Shown here in pieces: positions 1 to 6,478 of a stretch of 7,515 nt of DNA. Position 1 is the first letter of the stretch. Each line of letters begins with the position of its first letter. The notes below the pieces were generated by a model. That model was not told where the DNA came from. It made no database searches and saw only the letters and a list, made by a program, of their open reading frames with translations. Where the stretch lies: NCBI GenBank assembly GCA_021819025.1, contig JAKASN010000078.1, positions 1 to 7,515 on the forward strand. Reading direction: 5' to 3'. The position numbers were made by a program, and so were the translations under genes. Source of the stretch: Actinomycetes bacterium. GTDB lineage: Bacteria > Actinomycetota > Acidimicrobiia > Acidimicrobiales > Acidimicrobiaceae.

Positions 1-135
1 CCAGGTGGTTTCGGTGATTCCGAAGGAGCGGGCCACCTCAGCGACGGTTGCTCCCTTGTTGAGCATCTCGTCGTCCTCGACAACCTTTCTGATCACCTGT
101 TCCACCTGTTCGGGTGTATGGCGCCTTGACTTCAT
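1..135 (-). CDS. IS3-family transposase OrfA, N-terminal fragment
   Basis: Only the first 45 residues are inside the window; the gene continues past position 1. The start reads MKSRRHTPEQVEQVIRK, the usual opening of IS3/IS911-type OrfA proteins (HTH_Tnp_1 type). It is followed at about residues 28-45 by a helix-turn-helix, ATVAEVARSFGITETTW, which in the family binds the element's ends. The ATG at 135 is preferred because it gives the canonical MK-RRHTPEQ start and has GGAGGA ten bases upstream (146-151). In-frame ATGs at 153 and 159 would add six or eight residues. In this family OrfA is normally joined to an OrfB with a DDE integrase domain by programmed frameshift; that part is not visible here. 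The sequence cannot show whether the element is intact. Confidence 0.75.
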   Translation of the reverse strand, partial: MKSRRHTPEQVEQVIRKVVEDDEMLNKGATVAEVARSFGITETTW

Positions 136-212
136 GTTGTCGTGGTCCTCCATTTCCATTTTGGAGGCCCAGGCTCACATTCAGGCTGGACAGGTTTTGG
201 TGGAGCCCGTCA
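1..212 (-). mobile_element. End of an IS3-family insertion sequence (partial)
   Basis: The window begins inside an insertion sequence whose transposase reads leftward out of the window. On the minus strand the presumed upstream terminus is near 212, where the sequence starts TGACGGGCTCCACC and continues with an AAAACCTGTCC block. IS3-family elements usually begin with TG and have a short leader before OrfA, and the 77 bases between here and the transposase start fit that. The other terminus lies outside the window, so neither the inverted repeat nor the target duplication can be checked. The inner boundary is therefore approximate and could lie anywhere up to the acyl-CoA dehydrogenase stop at 251. 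Confidence 0.55.
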
Positions 213-250
213 ACGATACCGTGGATGAGCCAGGGAAATTATCACCACTC

Positions 251-1405
251 TCAAAGAGTTCTGGCGATGAGTTCCTTCATGATCTCATTTGTCCCGCCGT
301 AGATCTTTTGCACGCGCGCTGCGGCATACATGCGCGCGATGGGATACTCGAGCATGTAGCCATACCCTCCAAAGATTTGCAGACACCTGTCAATAACCTC
401 CACCTGGCGATCGGTGCACCAGAATTTCGCCATCGACGCGGTGGCGGCATCCAATCGGCCATCGAGGTGAAGCGAAATGCAGTGATCCAACATGGTTCTC
501 GCGGCGAGCGCATCGGCCTTACACTCAGCAAGAACGTAGCGAGTGTTTTGAAAGTCGATGAGTTGCTTGCCGAAAGCACTGCGGTCCTTGGCATACCCAA
601 TAGCAAGTTCCACCGCGGTCTCGGTGGCGGCGACCGCCGTGGTCGCAATGGCGAGGCGCTCCTGGGGAAGCTGGTTCATAAGTTGGAAAAAGCCTTGCCC
701 CTCGGTCTCGCCCAACAAGTTTCCAGTCGGTACTCGCATATCTACAAAGGCAAGCTCTCGGGTATCCTGGCCTTTCATGCCGATCTTCTCCAAAACGCGC
801 CCACGCTCGAAGCCAGGCAGTTCGTTAGTCTCGGCCACGATAAGAGAAATCGCATCCGCGCCCGCTCCAGGGCCGGTCCGAGCCACGATGATGAGAAGAT
901 CGCAATGTGTGCCGTTGGAGATGAAGGTCTTGGCACCGTTGACGATGTAATCGTCACCGTCACGTCGCGCCGTCGTTCTAATACTTTGTAAGTCCGAGCC
1001 AGTATTGGGCTCGGTCATGGCAATGGCTCCCACCATCTCACCACTGGCCATCTTGGGAAGCCAACGTAGCTTCTGCTCCTCGCTGCCGTAGGCGTTGAGG
1101 TAGTGAGCGACGATGGTGCTATGCACGGCATAACCAAAGGCATCATCGATGGCATGCGCCTGCTCTTCGAGGACCACCGCCTCGTGCGCGAAGGTGCCTC
1201 CGCCACCCCCGTATGCTTCGTCAATCGATACGCAAAGGATGCCAACTTTGCCTGCCTCGTTCCAGAAGTGCCGGTCCACGCAGTGTTGCTCGGCCCAGCG
1301 CTCCTGGTTGGGCACGGATTCCTGCTCAAAGAAGGTCCGTGTTAAATCTCGAAGGGCATCAAGATCCTCGTTCATCCACGGAGATCGGTAACCTGGCTGT
1401 GTCAT
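251..1405 (-). CDS. Acyl-CoA dehydrogenase, long-chain (LCAD/isovaleryl) active-site type
   Basis: This 384-residue FAD flavoenzyme has the normal family length. It would oxidise an acyl-CoA to the trans-2-enoyl-CoA and pass electrons to electron-transfer flavoprotein in the cytoplasm. The N-terminal helical domain is followed by the FAD/substrate signature AMTEPNTGSD (residues 129-138), the beta domain, and a C-terminal helical domain with RSAFGK (about 275) and QIFGGYGY (343-350). The C-terminal IYGGTNEI (368-375) has glycine where medium- and short-chain enzymes carry the catalytic glutamate. A glutamate is instead present in LPQERLAIA (E249), the position used by long-chain and isovaleryl-CoA dehydrogenases. 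The tail IYGGTNEIMKELIAR is very like mammalian LCAD. The start chosen is ATG 1405 with AAGGAG ten bases upstream; GTG at 1426 would add seven residues and also has an AAGGA. The gene stands 248 bases from the ligase before it, so it may have its own promoter. The exact substrate is not determined. Confidence 0.93.
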   Translation of the reverse strand: MTQPGYRSPWMNEDLDALRDLTRTFFEQESVPNQERWAEQHCVDRHFWNEAGKVGILCVSIDEAYGGGGGTFAHEAVVLEEQAHAIDDAFGYAVHSTIVAHYLNAYGSEEQKLRWLPKMASGEMVGAIAMTEPNTGSDLQSIRTTARRDGDDYIVNGAKTFISNGTHCDLLIIVARTGPGAGADAISLIVAETNELPGFERGRVLEKIGMKGQDTRELAFVDMRVPTGNLLGETEGQGFFQLMNQLPQERLAIATTAVAATETAVELAIGYAKDRSAFGKQLIDFQNTRYVLAECKADALAARTMLDHCISLHLDGRLDAATASMAKFWCTDRQVEVIDRCLQIFGGYGYMLEYPIARMYAAARVQKIYGGTNEIMKELIARTL

Positions 1406-1415
1406 TTCCTCTCGA

Positions 1416-1421
1416 CTCCTT
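1416..1421 (-). promoter_or_regulatory. Ribosome-binding site deciding the dehydrogenase start
   Basis: The minus strand reads AAGGAG here, ten bases before ATG 1405. It supports that ATG over the in-frame GTG at 1426. The choice is not clean, because an AAGGA at 1437-1441 sits at the same distance from the GTG. Confidence 0.5.
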
Positions 1422-1457
1422 GTCACAATCTCGTCATCCTTGGTCCATTAACTTCCA

Positions 1458-1475
1458 ACCACTGCCCTCAGTGGT
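1458..1475. promoter_or_regulatory. Perfect 7-bp inverted repeat upstream of the dehydrogenase; possible operator
   Basis: ACCACTG and CAGTGGT are separated by CCCT, forming a perfect dyad 53 bases upstream of the dehydrogenase ATG. On the minus strand TTGACC (1478-1473) overlaps its edge and could be a -35 box. The best -10 candidate, GTTAAT (1453-1448), lies a rather long 19 bases away. The dyad would then sit in the promoter spacer, where repressors of acyl-CoA genes often bind. A 5-bp dyad, CGAGT-GAT-ACTCG, lies at 1489-1501. The repeat itself is seen directly; the operator role is inferred. Confidence 0.35.
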
Positions 1476-1586
1476 CAAATCGGTGAGTCGAGTGATACTC
1501 GTTCCCGCGAAAGCGACACCATGGCGCCCCTAGAAAACGGCCCGCTCTGGGGTTCTCTCGTTTCAACTGCTTCGACAAACGCGTTG

Positions 1587-1620
1587 CCTGGCGCAAATCG
1601 AGGGCAATACCATTGCCAGG
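1587..1620. repeat. Nested inverted repeats downstream of the acyl-CoA ligase
   Basis: GGCAAT-ACC-ATTGCC (1603-1617) is a perfect 6-bp stem with a three-base loop. An alternative pairing joins CCTGGC (1587-1592) with GCCAGG (1615-1620). They lie 34-67 bases past the stop of the ligase ending at 1654. In RNA this could form a weak terminator or a transcript-end hairpin, but no U-tract follows, so an intrinsic terminator call would be weak. The rest of the 1406-1653 spacer shows no gene. Confidence 0.3.
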
Positions 1621-1653
1621 TCATTCTCTCACCATTGAGGAACACTTTCTCTT

Positions 1654-3357
1654 TCAGTCTTTTTGAGTCGGGTTGTAGAGGTCGCGATTTTCGGCCCGTA
1701 GCACCTTCTTATCGATCTTTCCCACCGATGTCTTCGGGATGGCGTCGGTGAAGATAACCGTCTCTGGCAACTGCCACTTGGCAAAAGCACCTGAGAGGTG
1801 GCGGCGCACTTCGTCAGCGTTCAGGGCCGCTCCGGGTTCAAGTACCACGAAGGCCACCGGACGCTCTTGCCACTGCGGATGAGGAACTCCAACCACTGCA
1901 GCTTCACGGATCAGGGGATGGGCCACGAGAAGGTTCTCCATGTCGATGGAGGAGATCCACTCACCGCCGCTCTTGATGACGTCCTTGAGCCTGTCAGTGA
2001 GCTTAAGGTATCCAAACTCGTCGATCGCTCCAACGTCCCCCGAACGCCAGTAACCATTCAAAAACCGGTCTGCGGAGTCTGGCATATCGTGATAGCTGGT
2101 GCTGACCCACGGCCCTCGCATGCAGACCTCACCTATGGCAGAGCTACCTTTAGGTACTTCTCGTCCCTCCGCATCGACAATTATTACCTCGACACCAGTC
2201 ACCGGGAGGCCCTGCTTTCGCTTCATATCCCAGCGCTGATCCTCGTCAAGGAGTTCACGCAGCGAGGGCTTAAGGCGGTTTAGCGTGACCAAAGGCGTGG
2301 TCTCGGTGGCTCCGTAAGCGTGTATCACCTCGGCGCCGGTGAGGTCATAAAAACCTTTCATCAGCGATAGTGGTGGCTCGGTGGCTCCGGACATGAGACG
2401 CAAACGGGAGAGATCGGGCTTGGTCTCTCGTGCGCGGATGTGCTCTAGCATCGGACCAAAGATCGCTGGTGCGCCGTTCGCAACGGTAACGCCTTCGCGT
2501 ATGATCGCCTCGGTAAGCGGAGCGGTATCCTCAGCGACGTAGCGTCCGGGCAGCACGATCTTGTTGGCCATTAGCACAGCTGCCTGGGGCAGCCCCCATC
2601 CTTGGCCGTGAAACATCGGGGTAATAATCATCGTGCAGTCATCAAGGGACATCCCGATGTTGGAGGCCAAGCTCAGCGAATGCAGGTAAATAGCGCGATG
2701 GGAGTAATAGACGCCCTTGGGTCGGCCAGTGGTTCCCGTGGTGTAACAGGCACTATATGCGGAAGTCTCTTCAATGAAGGGCCACTCGATGTCTTCATCT
2801 GCTTGTGCCAACATCTCCTCGTAGTGATAGATGGGCGCGAGAGAAGTGGTAATCTCCGAAAGTGGCTTGTCGCTCATCACGATCCAGCCCCGAACCCCCG
2901 GAGCTTGGGTGGCTAACGCTTCGGCAACGGGCAAAAGGGTCTCATCGACGGCAATCAACGACGCTTGGGAATGTTCTACCACATAGGCAAGATCGGCGGG
3001 AGCCAGCCGAAGGTTCATTTGCAGCATCACCGCGGCAATGCCGGGAATCGCATAGTAGAGCTCGAAATGACGTCGACTGTTCCAGTCCAGGATGCCCACG
3101 CGGTCCCCAGGTTGCACTCCAAGACCGCGCAGCGCATTCGCCAGGCGTCCCATCCTTTTGAATGCGTCGAGGTAGCTGTAGCGGTCCCACCCTCCCTCTG
3201 GAGTGCGATAGACGATCTCGCGTTCGGGGTTGGTGCGGGCCCCGTGGCGGATCAGGGTCGTGGTATTAAGGGGAAAGTCATCGCCCATCGTGGATGGAGC
3301 CCCGCGCACCAGCTGAATTGCCCCACTATCTACGTTGTCGAACGCCAAAGAACTCAC
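1654..3357 (-). CDS. AMP-forming acyl-CoA ligase (FadD/AlkK/DmdB-like)
   Basis: This 567-residue member of the ANL adenylate-forming superfamily would activate a carboxylic acid to acyl-AMP and then acyl-CoA. The phosphate-binding loop is [11 protein letters not shown] (residues 205-215). [12 protein letters not shown] (246-257) resembles the acyl-pocket region of medium-chain ligases. The adenine/AMP motif is YGATET (348-353), and WRSGD (437-441) carries the ribose-binding aspartate. The hinge and CoA-face motif is [15 protein letters not shown] (455-469), and the C-terminal PKTSVGK ends in the expected adenylation lysine K547. All core motifs are intact. The GTG start at 3357 gives the fullest N-terminus; the ribosome-binding site is weak (GAGAAA), and the next ATG, at 3288, has no better one. 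It lies 229 bases from the thiolase upstream, so separate control is possible. The chain length or type of acid cannot be read from sequence alone. Confidence 0.9.
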   Translation of the reverse strand: MSSLAFDNVDSGAIQLVRGAPSTMGDDFPLNTTTLIRHGARTNPEREIVYRTPEGGWDRYSYLDAFKRMGRLANALRGLGVQPGDRVGILDWNSRRHFELYYAIPGIAAVMLQMNLRLAPADLAYVVEHSQASLIAVDETLLPVAEALATQAPGVRGWIVMSDKPLSEITTSLAPIYHYEEMLAQADEDIEWPFIEETSAYSACYTTGTTGRPKGVYYSHRAIYLHSLSLASNIGMSLDDCTMIITPMFHGQGWGLPQAAVLMANKIVLPGRYVAEDTAPLTEAIIREGVTVANGAPAIFGPMLEHIRARETKPDLSRLRLMSGATEPPLSLMKGFYDLTGAEVIHAYGATETTPLVTLNRLKPSLRELLDEDQRWDMKRKQGLPVTGVEVIIVDAEGREVPKGSSAIGEVCMRGPWVSTSYHDMPDSADRFLNGYWRSGDVGAIDEFGYLKLTDRLKDVIKSGGEWISSIDMENLLVAHPLIREAAVVGVPHPQWQERPVAFVVLEPGAALNADEVRRHLSGAFAKWQLPETVIFTDAIPKTSVGKIDKKVLRAENRDLYNPTQKD

Positions 3358-3373
3358 CTCTGATTTCTCGCCA

Positions 3374-3399
3374 ACGGCGGCTGAAAGGGACAGCCCCGT
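3374..3399 (-). promoter_or_regulatory. Leader hairpin just upstream of the acyl-CoA ligase start
   Basis: ACGG-C-GGCTG (3374-3383) pairs with CAGCC-CCGT (3391-3399), giving nine base pairs with one bulged base and a seven-base loop. Its edge is 16 bases from the GTG start at 3357, next to the ribosome-binding region. It could modulate translation or be a protein-binding dyad. The pairing is seen directly; the function is inferred. The rest of 3358-3586 shows only short dyads, such as CGCCAG/CTGGCG around 3517-3554. No gene and no convincing thiolase terminator was found there. Confidence 0.3.
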
Positions 3400-3586
3400 A
3401 TCTCATTTTGCTATCTCTCTCCCTTGAGAGTTTTCAGTCTTGGCGCTGGGGCACGTCACTGCCTCTGGTGCCACCTGCCCATCAAAGCGTCTCAATCTCC
3501 CACCCCGAGGTAGGGCGCCAGAGCCCAGCTATCTTGCCCGCCCAGACCCTGGCGAGAAGAGCTACGCGCCCTTTGGACAATCCATG

Positions 3587-4765
3587 TCAGTCGAGCCTCT
3601 CTAATACGGTGGCGTTTGCCATTCCTCCGCCTTCGCATATAGTGAGAAGTCCATAGCGCCCGCCGCGACGCTCCAACTCGCATAAAAGCTCAGTGAGAAG
3701 GCGAGCCCCAGTGGAACCGAGTGGGTGGCCGATAGCAATCGATCCACCGTTGACATTGAGCCGCTCGCTCTCGACACCGAATTCGCGCTGGAACATCAGT
3801 GGCACGCACGCGAAGGCCTCGTTGACTTCAAAGAGGTCGATGTCATCGAAGCTCAAGCCAGCCTGTGCCAAGGCCTTTTTGGTGGCTGGCAGTATCGCGG
3901 TGAATTGAAGCACTGCGCTATCGGCTGCTACGGCCATGGCGCGGATTCGTGCTCGCGGGCGCAGCCCGGCTTTCTCGGCGCTATCACGCTCGGCAACAAG
4001 TAGCGCGCCTGCTCCATCGCTAACCTGGGAAGAGTTGGCGGCCGTTATGGCCCCATGAGGAGAAAACACCGGAGGCAGCTTGGCCATCTTCTCGCGGTCT
4101 GGAGTTGCTCGGATACCTTCGTCTCTGGTCATTAGGTGCTTGGTCCCATCGGTTGAAGCAATCTCGATTGGCACGAGATGGTCGCTAAAGTAACCGCGTT
4201 CGCTGGCCCGAGCAGCACGAAGATGACTCTGCACGCTGAAATCGTCGAGCTCATCACGGGAAAATCCCCACTTGGAGATGACGAGTTCCGCGGAGTCGCC
4301 CTGGGCAAGGAGCCCCCCGCCATAGCGCGCCAGCACGCGCTCGCCATACCACTCGCCGAGCGGAGCGCCGGGAAGGAACAACGGTCCGAGATCAACACGG
4401 GACATCGACTCAACGCCACAGCCGATGGCGAACTTGTAGGCACCACTGAGTACTCCCTGGGCCGCGAAGTGCACCGCTTGCTGACCGGACCCGCACTGGC
4501 GGTCAATTGTCGTCGCTGGCAGTGATTCGGGAAGGTTAGCTCCCAAAGAGGCATTCCGCGCGATGTTGCCTGCCTGCTCTCCTCGCTGCAAGGCGCAACC
4601 TGCGATCACGTCATCGAGACGCTCCGGGTCCAACCCCGATCGATCGACTAGGGTGGCCAGCGTTTGAGCAAGAAGGTCGGCGGGATGCCAATCTTTCAGT
4701 GCTCCGCCCCGTTTACCCACCGGCGTACGTACTGCTTCTACGATCACCGCTTCCACTGCACTCAT
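3587..4765 (-). CDS. Thiolase (acetyl-CoA C-acyltransferase)
   Basis: This 392-residue thiolase has the standard length for the family. It would cleave 3-oxoacyl-CoA with CoA to give acetyl-CoA and a shortened acyl-CoA, or run the reverse condensation. The N-terminal half carries the acylated cysteine in DRQCGSGQ (C91). TAANSSQVSDGAG (241-253) precedes the C-terminal half, which has NEAFA (315-319), the histidine motif GGSIAIGHPLGSTGAR (H347), and CEGGG with the second catalytic cysteine C377. All catalytic elements are present. The ATG at 4765 has AAGGA five bases upstream. It lies between two acyl-CoA ligases and near an acyl-CoA dehydrogenase, which favours a degradative 3-ketoacyl-CoA thiolase over a biosynthetic acetoacetyl-CoA thiolase. 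No fused or adjacent FadB-type hydratase/dehydrogenase is present. Substrate length is unresolved. Confidence 0.93.
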   Translation of the reverse strand: MSAVEAVIVEAVRTPVGKRGGALKDWHPADLLAQTLATLVDRSGLDPERLDDVIAGCALQRGEQAGNIARNASLGANLPESLPATTIDRQCGSGQQAVHFAAQGVLSGAYKFAIGCGVESMSRVDLGPLFLPGAPLGEWYGERVLARYGGGLLAQGDSAELVISKWGFSRDELDDFSVQSHLRAARASERGYFSDHLVPIEIASTDGTKHLMTRDEGIRATPDREKMAKLPPVFSPHGAITAANSSQVSDGAGALLVAERDSAEKAGLRPRARIRAMAVAADSAVLQFTAILPATKKALAQAGLSFDDIDLFEVNEAFACVPLMFQREFGVESERLNVNGGSIAIGHPLGSTGARLLTELLCELERRGGRYGLLTICEGGGMANATVLERLD

Positions 4766-4823
4766 AACTTTCCTTTCTTTCGAGAATTCCCTTTTGAATC
4801 GTCGGCTCGCGACCCTGAAGGCC

Positions 4824-4873
4824 TCTGCCCCGAGGCAGACCCATGCCTATCCGCAAGGCATTCTGCTCGGGGC
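4824..4873. repeat. Long bulged hairpin between acyl-CoA ligase and thiolase genes
   Basis: The right arm 4856-4873 is continuous: AGGCAT, then TCTG, then CTCGGGGC. It pairs with CTCGGGGC's partner GCCCCGAG (4827-4834), CAGA (4836-4839) and ATGCCT (4843-4848), leaving bulges of one and three bases and a seven-base loop: 18 base pairs in all. A competing small hairpin, TCTGCC-CCGA-GGCAGA (4824-4839), shares the left arm. In the transcribed direction it lies 68 bases after the ligase stop and about 60 bases before the thiolase start. No U-tract follows, so it is not a textbook intrinsic terminator. It may be a processing or attenuation structure, a transcript-stabilising hairpin, or a dispersed palindromic repeat. 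The rest of 4766-4940 shows no supportable gene. Confidence 0.5.
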
Positions 4874-4940
4874 CCAGCCCGGACCCGCCGCTGGTGGCCG
4901 CTTCAAGTATTACTCGAGCGCCTCCGACGCCCCTAGCCAC

Positions 4941-6467
4941 TCATTTTTTCGCTAAGTTGGCGCGCAGCACATGCTTGAGGATCTTTCCGGAGGGGTTTCG
5001 CGGGATCTCGCCGATAATGAGTTCCCTGGGAAGCTTGTAGTCCGAGATCAAGGTGGCGCCAAAGTCGCGGAGCTCCTCCAAGGTGATGGTATGTCCGGGC
5101 AAAGGATTTACCACCGCCACCACTGTCTCGCCGAATTCTTCAGAGTCGCGCGAGATGATCGCCACTTCAGCGACGTCTGGGTGGCCAGATAGGGCGTTCT
5201 CCACTTCAACCGAGTAGACGTTGCGACCTCCGGTGATGATGAGATCTTTGATCCGATCAACGAGGGTGATGTAGCCATCGGCATCGATGCGGGCGAGGTC
5301 GCCGGTGTGGACCCAGCCATCCACGACGGTCTTGGCAGTCTCGACGGGCTTTCCCCAGTAGCCCTTCATCATCGTCTCACCCCGCATGATCATCTCTCCC
5401 ACCGACCCTGGAGCAACGTCGTTCGAAGCGCGATCTACGATGCGAACTTCAGTATTGGGAATCGCAAAGCGCCCGCTGGCGTCTGGGCGCGCGCGCACCT
5501 CTTCCGGAGATGAGCAGATTCCCCCCGGTCCACCCTCGGTCTGCCCGCACGCCTGGTAGATACTCACCCCAGGGAGTGCCGAAACCAGCGCTTCCACCGT
5601 GGAAGGAGGCATCGGAGCCGCCCCGAAGACCCCGACTCGCCAGGCACTTAGATCTCGCTTGGCGAGATTTGGGCTGCGCAGCATGAAGTGATACATCGTG
5701 GGCACCCCGAAGAACACGTTGATCTCTTCTTTCTCCAAGGTTTCGAGCACCACTTCGGGATCGAAAGCACGGAGAATAACATGAGTGGCGCCAATCATCG
5801 TTCCGCACACCAGGAACATGGAGAACTCCGCCGAGTGGTACATCGGCGCGACATGTAGTATCCGATCCCTGTCGCGCACATCGAATGCCGCGATGACGTT
5901 GATCCCCACCCAAAGAATGCGATGGTGATCAAAAAGGGCGCCCTTGGGTCGACCGGTGGTACCCGAGGTGTAGATGATCACCGCGTCGTCCGCTTCGTCG
6001 ACATCCACATCGGGAGCGACCCCGCTGGCAAGCGCAGCGGTCTCGATAACACATTCGAATCCCTCGACCTTTGCGAGTGCCAGCGGGGGAGACTTTAGCT
6101 TGTCTGGGGCGACACGCTGTTGCGCGCGAATCGTCTCAAGGACTTCTGGCCCGAAAATAAGCATCACCGCACCCGAGTCCTCGAGCAAGTAGTCCAACTC
6201 CGGTTGGGCTGACCGGGGATTTACCGGCACCAGTATCGCGCCGAGCTTCATCACCGCATAGACCGCGACGACATAGTTGTCGGAGTTTCCCGAGATCACG
6301 AGAACCCGCTCCCCTTTGCGCAACCCCTTGGCCGACAATGTGTTGGCAAGGCGATTGACCGCGTCGTCAAGTTCGCGGTAGGTGTACTTTCGGCCCTCAA
6401 AAATCAATGCACTGCGCAGGGGACAACGATTGGCATTCAGCGCCAAGGTGCTACCGATAGCTGGCAT
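4941..6467 (-). CDS. AMP-forming acyl-CoA ligase (FadD-like), second paralogue
   Basis: This 508-residue ANL-superfamily acyl-CoA synthetase makes acyl-CoA from a carboxylic acid, ATP and CoA. The phosphate loop is [11 protein letters not shown] (166-176). The AMP-binding motif reads QACGQTEGG (305-313), with CGQTE where many relatives have YGxTE. HTGD (387-390) carries the ribose-binding aspartate, DRIKDLIITGGRNVYS (404-419) is the hinge region, and PRNPSGK ends in the adenylation lysine K495. All core motifs are intact and the length is typical of the shorter FadD-type enzymes. It is about 60 residues shorter than the ligase at 1654-3357 and differs in most motif details, so the two probably have different substrates. 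The ATG at 6467 has AGGAG six bases upstream. That site overlaps the stop of the preceding gene, which implies co-transcription and probably translational coupling. Confidence 0.92.
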   Translation of the reverse strand: MPAIGSTLALNANRCPLRSALIFEGRKYTYRELDDAVNRLANTLSAKGLRKGERVLVISGNSDNYVVAVYAVMKLGAILVPVNPRSAQPELDYLLEDSGAVMLIFGPEVLETIRAQQRVAPDKLKSPPLALAKVEGFECVIETAALASGVAPDVDVDEADDAVIIYTSGTTGRPKGALFDHHRILWVGINVIAAFDVRDRDRILHVAPMYHSAEFSMFLVCGTMIGATHVILRAFDPEVVLETLEKEEINVFFGVPTMYHFMLRSPNLAKRDLSAWRVGVFGAAPMPPSTVEALVSALPGVSIYQACGQTEGGPGGICSSPEEVRARPDASGRFAIPNTEVRIVDRASNDVAPGSVGEMIMRGETMMKGYWGKPVETAKTVVDGWVHTGDLARIDADGYITLVDRIKDLIITGGRNVYSVEVENALSGHPDVAEVAIISRDSEEFGETVVAVVNPLPGHTITLEELRDFGATLISDYKLPRELIIGEIPRNPSGKILKHVLRANLAKK

Positions 6468-6473
6468 GTCAAA

Positions 6474-6478
6474 CTCCT
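6474..6478 (-). promoter_or_regulatory. Ribosome-binding site overlapping the upstream stop codon
   Basis: The minus strand reads TTAGGAGTTTGACATG. The TAG stop of the upstream gene (6479-6477) shares bases with the AGGAG site, and the ligase ATG follows six bases later. Ribosomes finishing the first gene would be placed at the ligase start. This is the best evidence that the unrecognised upstream frame is really translated. Confidence 0.75.

Noticed and set aside
5..991. A 328-codon open frame on the plus strand
   Set aside because: It runs antisense through the insertion-sequence end and the well-supported acyl-CoA dehydrogenase. Its translation resembles no family and it crosses a junction between two unrelated pieces of DNA.
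3417..3436. CTCTC-N6-GAGAG followed by TTTT, which looks like an intrinsic terminator on the plus strand
   Set aside because: The stem is only about five pairs, the T run is short, and no plus-strand gene precedes it.
4713..4940. Minus-strand GTG frame of 75 codons starting directly after the ligase stop codon and in the same frame, so a read-through extension or small protein was considered
   Set aside because: It contains the large hairpin, overlaps the start of the thiolase in another frame, has no ribosome-binding site of its own beyond the ligase tail, and reads as a low-complexity Gly/Arg-rich sequence.
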